Positions 33,860 to 43,050 of a stretch of DNA of 64,000 nt are shown here, in pieces. Below the pieces are notes generated by a model, which was not told the DNA's origin, did no database searches, and worked only from the letters and a program-made list of their open reading frames with translations. Position numbers and translations under genes: made by a program. The DNA is from Prevotella sp. E9-3 (lineage in GTDB: Bacteria; Bacteroidota; Bacteroidia; Bacteroidales; Bacteroidaceae). Numbering within the stretch: the first letter of the stretch is position 1; the number at the start of each line of letters is the position of its first letter. Location: positions 3,669,401-3,733,400 of the forward strand of contig NZ_CP091786.1 in NCBI RefSeq assembly GCF_022024015.1, written 5' to 3'.

Positions 33860-34090
33860 ACTCTCCCCCAGCCCCTCCCTGTGAGGGAGGGGAGTAGATA
33901 GAAGTGAAATAAAGGGGAATATATCTATTTCTCAAGAATAAATAAGAAATAAACATTGTAATAATTAATCAAGTATTGATTATGAAAAAATATATCACAA
34001 TAAAGCTCAAGGAATCAGTCCATCACCGAGTCTTTTCACTCCCCTCCCTCACAGGAAGGGGCTGGGGGAGAGTCTTGGGGTTAGGCCTAC
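33860..34090 (+). repeat. Module with inverted 36-bp ends spanning the FAS1-C leader and start (copy 2)
   Basis: Elements at 33860-33894 and 34039-34074 are inverse to each other and enclose the same leader as copy 1 at 29694-29916: taagaaataaacattgtaat, attaatcaagtattgattATG and the codons for MKKYIT. The identity extends past the right end through gtcttggggttagg. Confidence 0.9.
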
Positions 34091-35775
34091 TGGTCTTCTC
34101 CATTGCTTCCTGTTCCGACTGGGACGACCACTTCGATGCCAATACTTCGGTGACGGAATCACAACGTGGATCGCTGCTGACCAACATTCAGAAGAACGAT
34201 CAGCTCAAACAGTTTGCCGACCTGCTCGAGAAGACCGGATATAGCAGTCAGCTCGACCAGGCACAGACTTTCACCGTATGGGCACCAAAGGACAACACGT
34301 TCGATTATGAAGCCTTGAAGAACGAGCAGAACGACCGTGTGCTGCACCAGTTCATTGAAAACCATATAGCTCGTAACAACTATCCTGCTTCAGGACAGAT
34401 AGACGAGCACATCTATATGCTGAACAAAAAGGTGATGAACTTTGCCTCGGCTGCCGGCGGCTACACCATTCAGGACGTGGCACTGCAACTGCCCAGTATT
34501 GGCGGCAACAACGGCATCATCCACATGATCGACGGAAAGATTCCATTCCTGCCTAACATCTACGAGTCACTGAACAACGAACAGTTTAAGTTAGACTTTA
34601 TCAGCAAATTCTATCATAGCTTTGATACACTGATGCTCGATGAGAATCGCAGTGTGAAAGGTCCGGCTGTTGATGGCGAGATTACCTATCTGGATACCAT
34701 CTATACGGCGCATAACGACCTTTATAGTTTCTTCAACGCTTACATCAACCGTGAGGACAGTAGCTACTCGATGCTGATGCCTACCGACGATGCATGGAAG
34801 AAGGAATATGCACGCGTCAGCGAGTATTTCAAGTATCCCGATGAGTTCCGCGTACGTAAATTCGTTGATATCACCACGAAAAAGGATACCACCATCCAGA
34901 TTGTTGACCCTGTACACCTGCAGGACTCTATCTCAAAAATGTGGATACTGGAGAATCTGTTCTTCAACAACCGTTTGTATGACAATAAGAAACTGGCAAA
35001 CCTGAAAGATGGTGAGCCCTTGGTATGTGACTCATTAGTAAGCACTACGGGTAGAATTTTCACTGCCAAAGATGCTGCTGAAATGCTGAAAGGAAGCACA
35101 CGTGTTGACAAGAGCAACGGTAACATCTTTGTAACAGATGAAATTAAATCTCCTGTATGGTACGGCATCTGTCCGCCAGTGAAAGTGGAGGCCGAATACA
35201 GCAACTGGCTGGCCAGCTACGAGAACACCTACGGCACCCCCAGCCGCGAATCGGTGACAGCGGCCAACAGAAACCCTGATGTGCCTGGCACCGTTTCAAA
35301 TAACTACTATCTGGAGGTACAGCCCTATAGCTCTACTTCCGATGAGAAAGTGACGTTCTATCTGCCCAATATCCGCTCGGCTACTTATCATGCCTTTGCT
35401 GTGATGCTGCCCAGCAACATTACCAACCGCTATGCAACAGAGGTACTGCCCAACCGTTTCAAGCTTTTCTTTGGCTATAGCAACACCAATGCCACTTCAG
35501 GACGTCTGGAACTGAAAGAAGAGCAGATGAGAAATTCTGAAGGCTCAGCTAACTTCCTTACCAACCCGAATAAGGTTGATACCCTCGATCTGGGCGAAGT
35601 GACCTTCCCCACCAGCTACTATGGCTTGGGCGAGAATTATCCTTTCATCCGTTTTGAGAGTAACCCACGCCGAGGTGAGCACGATCGCACCCTGCGCATC
35701 GACTGCATCATCCTGTTGCCCAAGGAACTCTATGAACGGTTCTTGGAGGATCCCAACTATAAATTCATTATGTAA
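33982..35775 (+). CDS. FAS1 domain lipoprotein C
   Basis: A 597-residue lipoprotein. ATG 33982 is preferred to the TTG six bases before. The first 37 residues are almost those of SusD1 (MKKYITIKLKES..., then FSLPSLTGRGWGRVLGLGLL), encoded by the duplicated module; the lipobox Cys is at 44 (SIASC-S). Two FAS1 modules are seen: FTVWAPKDNTFDYEAL near residue 98 with IIHMIDGKIPF closing it, and SMLMPTDDAWKKEY near 262. The last ~190 residues form a beta domain ending FIRFESNPRRGEHDRTLRID. It lies 24 bp before SusC2 and so is probably the first accessory gene of the second SusCD pair. Function inferred as surface binding. Confidence 0.84.
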   Translation: MKKYITIKLKESVHHRVFSLPSLTGRGWGRVLGLGLLVFSIASCSDWDDHFDANTSVTESQRGSLLTNIQKNDQLKQFADLLEKTGYSSQLDQAQTFTVWAPKDNTFDYEALKNEQNDRVLHQFIENHIARNNYPASGQIDEHIYMLNKKVMNFASAAGGYTIQDVALQLPSIGGNNGIIHMIDGKIPFLPNIYESLNNEQFKLDFISKFYHSFDTLMLDENRSVKGPAVDGEITYLDTIYTAHNDLYSFFNAYINREDSSYSMLMPTDDAWKKEYARVSEYFKYPDEFRVRKFVDITTKKDTTIQIVDPVHLQDSISKMWILENLFFNNRLYDNKKLANLKDGEPLVCDSLVSTTGRIFTAKDAAEMLKGSTRVDKSNGNIFVTDEIKSPVWYGICPPVKVEAEYSNWLASYENTYGTPSRESVTAANRNPDVPGTVSNNYYLEVQPYSSTSDEKVTFYLPNIRSATYHAFAVMLPSNITNRYATEVLPNRFKLFFGYSNTNATSGRLELKEEQMRNSEGSANFLTNPNKVDTLDLGEVTFPTSYYGLGENYPFIRFESNPRRGEHDRTLRIDCIILLPKELYERFLEDPNYKFIM

Positions 35776-35799
35776 CCTCACAGTAGAAGATAGAAGATT

Positions 35800-38700
35800 A
35801 TGAAACGATACGGAATATTGCTTTTTGCATTCGTTAATGCTTTTGCTTTCCAGACGGTCTATGCTCAGGACAACACGGCCGATGATGAAGACTTGGCTGT
35901 TGCTGTAAAGAAAAAGACTGAGATCAAAGTTCCCGACTATCCCACTATGGAGATAAAGGGTATCTGCGTAGATGCCGTCAACAAGGCACCATTGGAGGGT
36001 ATCATGATACGCACACTGAACGATTCGCACTACACCGCCATGAGTGAGGAGGACGGTTCGTTTACCATCAAGGTACCTTTGTTTGCCACTGCACTGTATG
36101 TGCATGCCCCACAGTACCTGAGTCAGCAGGTGGGTCTGGGCGGCCCCGATGCTTTTGTACGCATCGAGATGCTCCCCGACAAGTTCCGCACCATGTATGA
36201 AGACGGAACGAATATCACTGCCTCACAGACACAGGCTTTCGGCAACACTACCTCGCTCACCGTTGAAACAGATATTCAAGGTATATTGGGTGCTGATGTG
36301 CGCGCCATCGGTCGTTCAGGCGGTCCTGGCTACGGCGCAGCCATGTTCATCCGCGGTTTGAATTCGCTCACCGCCAATGCCCAGCCTCTCATCGTCATCG
36401 ACGGTATTCCACAGGACATGCAGCAGACACGTTCATCGCTCCACATGGGCGACTACACCAACTTGATGCTGAACCTGAACCCTGAGGATGTGGAGAAGGT
36501 TACGGTATTGAAGAATGCTACCGCTATCTATGGAGCCAACGGTGCCAATGGTGTGATTCTTATTCAGACCAAACGCGGTCACTCTATGGCCACACGCATC
36601 GATGCCAATATCGGCGTAGGAGTTACACTGAAGCCCAACATCCCTTCAATGATGGATGCTTCGCAGTACCGACTCTATGCTTCGGAAATGCTGGGAACCT
36701 ACCCCAACATCAATAAATACACCGATGCCAATACCTTCAAGTTCCTTGTAGAAGACCCTTCAAAGTATTATTATAGCACTTATCATAATGATACCGACTG
36801 GAGTAAGGAAGTCTATCACTCGGCTCTCACCCAGAACTATAACATCAATGTGCAGGGTGGTGACGATATCGGTATGTACAACCTCTCACTGGGCTATACC
36901 GACGGACAGTCAACAGCCAAGGAAAACGGTTTTGACCGCCTGAACGTGCGCTTCAATACCGACATCAAGGTGATTAAACGACTCACTACCCGTTTTGACA
37001 TGTCGTACACCAAAATCAATCGCGACGTGTTCGACGATGGCGCCCCCGAGGATTTCACTCAGGGTGTGGTATCATCGCCCACCTTCCTGGCTTTGATCAA
37101 ATCACCGTTCTTGAATCCCTATACTTATAATAATGTGACGCGCCAGTTGTCGTCAACCCTCTCTGAGGCCGACGACTTCCTCACCATGCTCGACGGCGAC
37201 CTGTCGTTAGGCAACCCCACTGCATTGTTGACAAACGGATCGGCCATCAACAAGAACCGTGTGGAGATGACCCATTTCAACACCGTCATCGCTCCACGTT
37301 GGGAAATCAACGACAACCTCTCGCTCACCGAGGCATTCAACTACACCCTCGACCGTATCTCACAGCGCTACTACCGTCCGAAAGGTGGCATGCCTACCTT
37401 CCTCATCGATGGTATTGGCCGTGTACAGACCAAGGCGATGTCTATGTTCTCTAAGGAGACAACCATTATCAGCGACACCCGTCTTGAATTCAGCAAGCAG
37501 ATGCGTGAGCACTATCTGAAAGCTTTTGCCGGCTTGCGCTTCTCTTCTTTTGCCTTTGACGACAACCAGCCGCAGGGCCAGTACTCTACTGCCGGTAACG
37601 ACAAGACGCCAAATATCTCGACCAACATGGACTTTGTGGAAGCTTCCGGTGCCAACGATGAGTGGCGCTCACTGAACTGGTATGCCAACATTGACTATAA
37701 CTTCCGCAACCGCTACTTCCTTGAAGCAACCCTTTCGATGGAAGGCAATAGCCGTTTCGGTAAAGAGGCCAACGGTCTGAAACTGGGCGGTGTACGCTGG
37801 GGACTCTTCCCCAGTATTCAACTGGGTTGGGTGATGACCAACGAAAAGTGGTTCCCCAAGACCAACCTGCTGAACTATCTGATGCTGCGTGCCGGATGGG
37901 ATCTGAGCGGCAACGACGATATCAACAACTATGCTGCACGCACCTCATTCAGCGTAAGCAAGTACTTGTGGCGTACCACTGCTGCCCAGCTCGACAATAT
38001 CGGCAATGAGAACATCTCTTGGGAACAGACACGCCGCATCAACCTCGGTTTCAAGGCCAACCTGCTTCAGAACCGCATCAGCATTGACTTCGACTACTAC
38101 CAGAACCACACGTCGGACCTGCTCACCCTGAAGCATTTCGACAATCCTATTGCCGGTATCAACCAGTATTGGAGCAATGGCGGCGAATTGGACAACAAAG
38201 GTTTTGAGCTGACCTTTACCGGCAAACCCTTGGTATCGAAAAACCTGAACATTGAGGTAGGCGCCTCTATCGGCCACTACGTGAACGAAGTGAAGGCCCT
38301 GCCCAACGACAGTAAGCTCTACGTGGACGGGCAGCTCTCGGCCAATGGCTATACCAACAGCATCTATGGCACAGACAATGTGGCTACCATCATCGGACAG
38401 CCCGTTGGCGTGTTCTACGGCTATCGCACCCATGGTGTGTTCAGCACCGATGCCGATGCTTTGGCAGCAGGAAAAGGCGGTTATCTGTATCAGTTGGATG
38501 CTACCGGCGCTCCTCAGTATTTCAAGGCTGGCGACGTATGGTTTGACGACTTGAATGGTGACGGTATCATCAGCGAGGCCGACAAGACCATTATCGGCGA
38601 TCCCAATCCCGATATCTATGGTAACATCTTTGCAAACGTAAGTTGGAAAGACTTCACGCTGTTTGTCGGACTGAACTACTCACTCGGAAATGATGTGTTC

Positions 38701-39096
38701 AACTACCAGCGTAGCATTCTGGAGGGAGGCTCTAACTTCTACAACCAGACCACTGCCATGACCAACCGCTGGCGCATCGATGGTCAGAAGACCGATATTC
38801 CCCGTATCAGCTATGACGACGCCATGGGTAACTCACGCTTCAGCGACCGCTGGATTGAGGACGGTTCATACCTCCGTCTGAAGACCGTTCGCCTGAGCTA
38901 TAAAGTTCCTGTGAACTTCGAATGGCTGCAGGGTCTCAGTGTTTGGGCCGAAGCCAATAATCTGCTCACCCTGACTCATTATCTGGGCAATGATCCCGAG
39001 TTCTCTATCAGCAACCGCGTGCTCTATCAGGGCATCGATGCCGGACAACTGGCCATGGGACGTTCGTTCACTGCCGGTGTGAGAATTAACCTGTAA
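35800..39096 (+). CDS. SusC/RagA-type TonB-dependent outer membrane transporter (second)
   Basis: A 1098-residue SusC-like transporter. A signal peptide (FAFVNAFAFQTVYAQ) is followed by an acidic-basic linker (residues ~22-45, TADDEDLAVAVKKKTEIKV) not seen in the first SusC, then a carboxypeptidase-regulatory-like domain (EIKGICVDAVNKAPLEGIMI) and a plug with AIGRSGGPGYGAAMFIRGLN, PLIVIDGIPQ and EDVEKVTVLKNATAIYGANG. The barrel ends MGRSFTAGVRINL. It pairs with SusD2, 30 bp downstream. The plug and barrel are diverged from the first SusC, so the two systems probably take different ligands instead of being a recent duplication. Confidence 0.95.
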   Translation: MKRYGILLFAFVNAFAFQTVYAQDNTADDEDLAVAVKKKTEIKVPDYPTMEIKGICVDAVNKAPLEGIMIRTLNDSHYTAMSEEDGSFTIKVPLFATALYVHAPQYLSQQVGLGGPDAFVRIEMLPDKFRTMYEDGTNITASQTQAFGNTTSLTVETDIQGILGADVRAIGRSGGPGYGAAMFIRGLNSLTANAQPLIVIDGIPQDMQQTRSSLHMGDYTNLMLNLNPEDVEKVTVLKNATAIYGANGANGVILIQTKRGHSMATRIDANIGVGVTLKPNIPSMMDASQYRLYASEMLGTYPNINKYTDANTFKFLVEDPSKYYYSTYHNDTDWSKEVYHSALTQNYNINVQGGDDIGMYNLSLGYTDGQSTAKENGFDRLNVRFNTDIKVIKRLTTRFDMSYTKINRDVFDDGAPEDFTQGVVSSPTFLALIKSPFLNPYTYNNVTRQLSSTLSEADDFLTMLDGDLSLGNPTALLTNGSAINKNRVEMTHFNTVIAPRWEINDNLSLTEAFNYTLDRISQRYYRPKGGMPTFLIDGIGRVQTKAMSMFSKETTIISDTRLEFSKQMREHYLKAFAGLRFSSFAFDDNQPQGQYSTAGNDKTPNISTNMDFVEASGANDEWRSLNWYANIDYNFRNRYFLEATLSMEGNSRFGKEANGLKLGGVRWGLFPSIQLGWVMTNEKWFPKTNLLNYLMLRAGWDLSGNDDINNYAARTSFSVSKYLWRTTAAQLDNIGNENISWEQTRRINLGFKANLLQNRISIDFDYYQNHTSDLLTLKHFDNPIAGINQYWSNGGELDNKGFELTFTGKPLVSKNLNIEVGASIGHYVNEVKALPNDSKLYVDGQLSANGYTNSIYGTDNVATIIGQPVGVFYGYRTHGVFSTDADALAAGKGGYLYQLDATGAPQYFKAGDVWFDDLNGDGIISEADKTIIGDPNPDIYGNIFANVSWKDFTLFVGLNYSLGNDVFNYQRSILEGGSNFYNQTTAMTNRWRIDGQKTDIPRISYDDAMGNSRFSDRWIEDGSYLRLKTVRLSYKVPVNFEWLQGLSVWAEANNLLTLTHYLGNDPEFSISNRVLYQGIDAGQLAMGRSFTAGVRINL

Positions 39097-39108
39097 TTTT
39101 TAATTGAA

Positions 39109-39134
39109 AATTGAGAATTGAGAATTATGATTAC
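39109..39134 (+). repeat. Half element (aattgagaattgagaattatgattac) carrying the susD2 start codon
   Basis: These 26 bp match 49085-49110, the left arm of a GAGAGGTATGATTAG element, at 24 positions. The ATG of susD2 (39127) is the ATG inside the conserved TATGATTAC core. Confidence 0.7.
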
Positions 39135-41028
39135 TTTCAAAAATAATATTGCCAGTTCTGTTTGCTGCGGCCTCTTCGCAGCCCTACTGGCCATGCCACT
39201 TTTTTCTTCATGCTCCGATTTCTTCGAGACCGACTCTGACCGTCAGATTTTCGATCCTGCACTCGACCAGAAAACGGACTCCATGTTCTACACCCTTGGC
39301 ATTCTGAAGGGTCTGCAACAAGTGGCCGACCAGTATGTGCTGACGGGTGAGATGCGCGGTGACCTTGTTGCTGTGAACAACTATACCGAGACCGACCTAA
39401 AGAAACTGGCCGACTTCACTGCCGATGCCACCTGTAAGTTCGACTCGGCCTACAAGTACTACCGTATCATCAACAACTGTAACTACTATCTGGCCCATCG
39501 CGACACCTCATTGCTCACGGGTAGCCGCAAGGTAACCATTCCCGAGTATGCCGAAGCACTGGCTGTTCGTGCATGGTCCTACCTGCAGTTAGCAAAGAAC
39601 TATGGCGAGGTGCCTTTCTATACCAATCCGCTGACCAGTATCGGCGATGCCAACAGTTCTATCCCTACCAAGAACCTGCAGGCTATTGTTGACGAACTGG
39701 CCCCCGAAATGATAAAGTATAGCGGTACCCCCGTTCCCAGCTATGGTGAAGTGAGTGCCGGTGTGCTGAACAGTAGCGACAGCGACAATCCAACCGAGAA
39801 AAAGATACAGTCGAAATATGCCATGCTGCCTATCGATGTGGTACTGGGCGATCTCTTTCTGGAGACTCATCAGTATGAACAGGCTGCTCACTACTATTTC
39901 CAGTATATCAAAAACAACAATCTGGTGGCCAATCAAGCCAAGGTTAGTCCTACCACAAAAATCATGATGCTCCTTGAAGAGAAATGGCCTTCACAGTTTT
40001 CTATCATCGGTACTGGTTTTACATGGCAAGGTATCTTTAACGGCGGTACCAACGATATTGTTACCTATATTCCACTGGCTGCCAACCGCCTGCGCGGTGC
40101 CGTGACCGAACTGCCCCGCTATTTCGGCTACGACTTCTACAGCACAACCAGTGGACAGTCTGAGTCGAACGAGCGTTATCTGCTGGAACGTCAGGTAGAT
40201 GCTTCAGCCTCTTATATTGCACTGGCTGAAGCTCAGGATTTCTACTACACTCCAACCAACAGCACTACAGGTACCATCAATGTGAATATTGCTCAGTTGG
40301 GCGACCTGCGCCGTCGTGTCACGATGAACCAGATTTCGAAGAACGATTCCACCTATTCGGTGATGATCAAGTTCAACTCGGCCAATATTCCTCTCTACCG
40401 TTCAGCTACCGTCTATCTGCGACTGGCCGAGGCCATCAACCGCATGGGCTATCCCGACGTGGCTTTCGCTATTCTCAAGGACGGTATCTATGATGGTTTA
40501 ATCGACTTTATTATTAAAGAGGATGGCCAAGATGATACGAAAAAGCGTTATATTCGCAAAGACGACTTCGTATATAACGGTGCCACCAAATCCAGTCCTG
40601 AGAAGTTGCTCACCTCTACCCTGCCCTTCCTCTCACCTGAGAATATCAATAAGTTCAAAAACAACTGGGGCATCCATGGCCGTGGCTCCAACTATACCCG
40701 CGGCACTGAATCGCCCTATCAGATGGACAGTGTAGTAACGAAGAAGATAGCCGAACTGCAGACAGTCTATGGCATTACCACTACGGGAACACTCAACGAC
40801 ACCATCAATGCCATGGAAGATATCATCTGCGACGAGATGGCACTCGAACTGGCCTACGAGGGAACCCGTTTCGGCGACCTCACCCGTATTGCCCGCCATA
40901 AGAATCAGGAAGCGCTCTATGGAGCCAACTTCGGTTCGGCCTGGATGGCAAAGAAACTGGGATACAAGGCTGCCGGTCTGGAAGAGCGTCTGAAGACAGA
41001 ACAGAACTGGTATTTGCCATTTAAATGA
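39127..41028 (+). CDS. SusD/RagB-type lipoprotein (second)
   Basis: A 633-residue SusD-like surface lipoprotein partnered with SusC2. ATG 39127 is chosen over a TTG nine bases upstream; the start lies in a repeat-derived leader. The signal peptide (CCGLFAALLAMPLFSSC-S) ends at a lipobox Cys near residue 30. SusD landmarks are RIINNCNYYLAHRD, VRAWSYLQLAKNYGEVPFYT near residues 150-170 and the C-terminal DEMALELAYEGTRFGDLTRIARH. The family normally covers 450-650 residues. A terminator 37 bp after the stop (41065-41100) closes the seven-gene run that began at 23301. Confidence 0.94.
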   Translation: MITFKNNIASSVCCGLFAALLAMPLFSSCSDFFETDSDRQIFDPALDQKTDSMFYTLGILKGLQQVADQYVLTGEMRGDLVAVNNYTETDLKKLADFTADATCKFDSAYKYYRIINNCNYYLAHRDTSLLTGSRKVTIPEYAEALAVRAWSYLQLAKNYGEVPFYTNPLTSIGDANSSIPTKNLQAIVDELAPEMIKYSGTPVPSYGEVSAGVLNSSDSDNPTEKKIQSKYAMLPIDVVLGDLFLETHQYEQAAHYYFQYIKNNNLVANQAKVSPTTKIMMLLEEKWPSQFSIIGTGFTWQGIFNGGTNDIVTYIPLAANRLRGAVTELPRYFGYDFYSTTSGQSESNERYLLERQVDASASYIALAEAQDFYYTPTNSTTGTINVNIAQLGDLRRRVTMNQISKNDSTYSVMIKFNSANIPLYRSATVYLRLAEAINRMGYPDVAFAILKDGIYDGLIDFIIKEDGQDDTKKRYIRKDDFVYNGATKSSPEKLLTSTLPFLSPENINKFKNNWGIHGRGSNYTRGTESPYQMDSVVTKKIAELQTVYGITTTGTLNDTINAMEDIICDEMALELAYEGTRFGDLTRIARHKNQEALYGANFGSAWMAKKLGYKAAGLEERLKTEQNWYLPFK

Positions 41029-41064
41029 ATCCTTTAAGGAGTCTAAACTCTTAATAAAACCCCT

Positions 41065-41100
41065 ATAAGCGCTGCAAAAGAGATTTGCGGCGCTTATTTT
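41065..41100 (+). terminator. Terminator of the FAS1/SusCD locus
   Basis: ATAAGCGCTGCAAA (41065-41078) pairs with TTTGCGGCGCTTAT (41084-41097) over a 5-base loop, with one T-G pair, followed by a T-rich run. Confidence 0.9.
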
Positions 41101-41153
41101 ATTAATAAAAACAAAAAAACAAAGTGATTCTTCACGTATCACGATTTTATGCG

Positions 41154-41161
41154 TACCTTTG
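41154..41161 (+). promoter_or_regulatory. -7 box (TACCTTTG) of the TPR lipoprotein gene
   Basis: TACCTTTG followed by C matches the consensus exactly and lies 50 bp before ATG 41212. The -33 region has no clear TTTG. Confidence 0.65.
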
Positions 41162-41211
41162 CATGAAAATGCATAAAAAAGTGTTTTATAAAACAATAAT
41201 AAACTAAAAAA

Positions 41212-42891
41212 ATGAAGAAACAACAAATCGTTTTGTTATCAGCAGCTGCTTTGTTGCTGACATCATGCTCCGGAAAACTGGGAGCTCTCTCTGCTGACAA
41301 TTTCAGTGTAAACCCTAACCCCCTTGAGACCCAGGCTGGCGAAGTGCCTGCTACCATCAATGGTCTCTTCCCCGAGAAGTATTTGAAGAAAAAGGCTGTA
41401 GTAACCGTAACTCCTGAGTTGCGCTATCAGACTACTGCCGGTATGAAGTCTGTACGTGGTGAAGGTGCTACCTTCCAGGGTGAGAAAGTACTGGGCAACG
41501 ACCAGACCATTTCTTACAAGACTGGCGGTCGTTACACCATGAAGACCAACTTTAAATATCAGCCCGAAATGCAGCAGAGCGATCTCTACCTGACATTCCA
41601 GGCTAAGGTTGGCAAGAAAGAAGTAGAAGTTCCTGCTGTAAAGGTGGCTACTGGTATCATTGCTACCAGCGAACTGTACAAGCGCACTCTTACTCAGGCA
41701 CAGCCCGCTATTGCTCCCGATGCTTTCCAACGCGTTATCGAGCAGAAGCAGGAGGCCAACGTGAAGTTCCTTATCGGTCAGGCTCAGCTGCGTAAGAGCG
41801 AGCTGCAGAACAATTCTGTACAAGAGTTCGTTCGTTTGCTCACTGAGATTGCTAAGGATCAGGAAGGTAAGGTACTTAATGGTATCGAAGTTTCTGCCTA
41901 CGCATCTCCCGATGGTGGCTATCAGCTGAACGAGAAGCTCGCCGGTCAGCGCCAGAAGGTGACCAGCGACTTCTTGAACAAGCAGATGAAGAAGACCAAG
42001 AGCGACGCTCCTGTTGACAACAAGTACACCGCTGAGGACTGGGAAGGTTTCCAGGAGTTGGTAGCTGCTTCAAACATTCAGGACAAGGACGTGATTCTGC
42101 GCGTGCTCTCTATGTATCAGGATCCTGAGCAGCGTGAGGAGCAGATCAAGGCCATCTCTTCAGCTTTCCGCGAACTGGCCGACGGTATTCTTCCTCAGTT
42201 GCGCCGTGCTCGTCTGATTGCCAACTACGAGCTCATCGGCCGTGACGACGAACAGATTCAGTTCCAGCTCAGCAGCGATGCTACCCAGCTCTCTGTAGAG
42301 GAACTGCTCTATGCCGCTACTCTCTATGACAACGAGCCCGCTTCTGCTGAGAACGCTTACAAGAAGGCAGTTGAGATCTATCCTAACGATGCTCGTGCTT
42401 ACAACAACCTGGCTGTTCTGGCTTACCAGAAGGGCAACTATGCCGAGGCTAAGGTTTGGGCTGAGAAGGCTCTGAAGGTGAACGCCAACCAGGCTGAAGC
42501 CAATGCCAACCTTGGTCTGCTGGCTCTGCAGGAGGGCAACCTGAACAACGCCGAGGCTCTGATTGCTAAGTCTTCAAGCGCCAACGGTGTAAACGAGATT
42601 CTGGGCAACCTGCACCTGGCTCAGGGCAAGTATGCACAGGCTGAGCAGGACTTTGGCAAGGTAGCCAGCAACTCAGCTGCTCTGGCTCAGATTCTGAACA
42701 AGAACTATGCCGCTGCTGCTCAGACTCTGAAGCAGATCAAGAATGGCGATGCCACTACAGAATATCTGAAGGCTATCCTGGCTTCTCGTCAGGGCAACAA
42801 GTCTGAGGCTTCCAACGCTCTTCAGGCTGCTTTCGCCAAGGATGCTTCTCTGCGTCAGTATGCTGAGAAGGATCTTGAGCTGAACAAGTAA
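41212..42891 (+). CDS. TPR-containing lipoprotein with OmpA-like segment
   Basis: A 559-residue lipoprotein (lipobox LLTSC-S, Cys near residue 20). An N-terminal beta region is followed near residues 215-250 by GIEVSAYASPDGGYQLNEKL and AGQRQ, which resembles the peptidoglycan-binding motif region of OmpA-like domains. The C-terminal half (~365-559) is a series of TPR helices: ENAYKKAVEIYPNDARAYNN, LAVLAYQKGNYAEAKVWAEK and ANLGLLALQEGNLNNAEALI. Such proteins are common and abundant in Bacteroidales envelopes, but their role is not established; a scaffold between outer membrane and cell wall is a fair inference. Alanine-rich, highly regular codon use suggests high expression. It has its own -7 box and a terminator (42908-42957). 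Confidence 0.75.
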   Translation: MKKQQIVLLSAAALLLTSCSGKLGALSADNFSVNPNPLETQAGEVPATINGLFPEKYLKKKAVVTVTPELRYQTTAGMKSVRGEGATFQGEKVLGNDQTISYKTGGRYTMKTNFKYQPEMQQSDLYLTFQAKVGKKEVEVPAVKVATGIIATSELYKRTLTQAQPAIAPDAFQRVIEQKQEANVKFLIGQAQLRKSELQNNSVQEFVRLLTEIAKDQEGKVLNGIEVSAYASPDGGYQLNEKLAGQRQKVTSDFLNKQMKKTKSDAPVDNKYTAEDWEGFQELVAASNIQDKDVILRVLSMYQDPEQREEQIKAISSAFRELADGILPQLRRARLIANYELIGRDDEQIQFQLSSDATQLSVEELLYAATLYDNEPASAENAYKKAVEIYPNDARAYNNLAVLAYQKGNYAEAKVWAEKALKVNANQAEANANLGLLALQEGNLNNAEALIAKSSSANGVNEILGNLHLAQGKYAQAEQDFGKVASNSAALAQILNKNYAAAAQTLKQIKNGDATTEYLKAILASRQGNKSEASNALQAAFAKDASLRQYAEKDLELNK

Positions 42892-42907
42892 TTCATTTAC
42901 CCTCTAT

Positions 42908-42957
42908 AGGACTTACCCCCTCACTTGCCATTATGGCAAACGGGAGTAAGTCCTTTT
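42908..42957 (+). terminator. Long hairpin terminator after the TPR lipoprotein gene
   Basis: AGGACTTAC pairs with GTAAGTCCT, with an inner TTGCC/GGCAA stem, followed by a short T run. One mismatch lies in the middle of the stem. Confidence 0.75.
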
Positions 42958-42962
42958 CTAAA

Positions 42963-43020
42963 TATAGTGGCTATAGTAACTATAGTATCTATAGTATCTA
43001 TAGTACCTATAGAATTTATA
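42963..43020 (+). repeat. CTATAG-centred 9-bp repeat upstream of the thioredoxin-fold lipoprotein
   Basis: Successive units ggctatagta, actatagta, tctatagta, tctatagta, cctatagaa end 30 bp before ATG 43051. They match the tract at 23208-23250 in unit and in distance to a lipoprotein gene. If translated they would read I-V-S/P, but the lipoprotein start downstream is the sensible one. Confidence 0.85.
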
Positions 43021-43050
43021 GCTACTATTCCTATCAAAAAAACTACTTTT

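Noticed and set aside
29808..35775. Recent whole-gene duplication of the genes at 29808 and 33982
   Set aside because: Only the leader and the first ~40 codons match; the mature proteins are a SusD and a FAS1 protein, so a duplicated 5' module explains it better.
42925..43050. Upstream start for the thioredoxin-fold lipoprotein
   Set aside because: It would add IVAIVTIVSIVSIVPIEF encoded by the CTATAG repeat and place the signal peptide 42 residues inside; ATG 43051 gives a normal lipoprotein signal.
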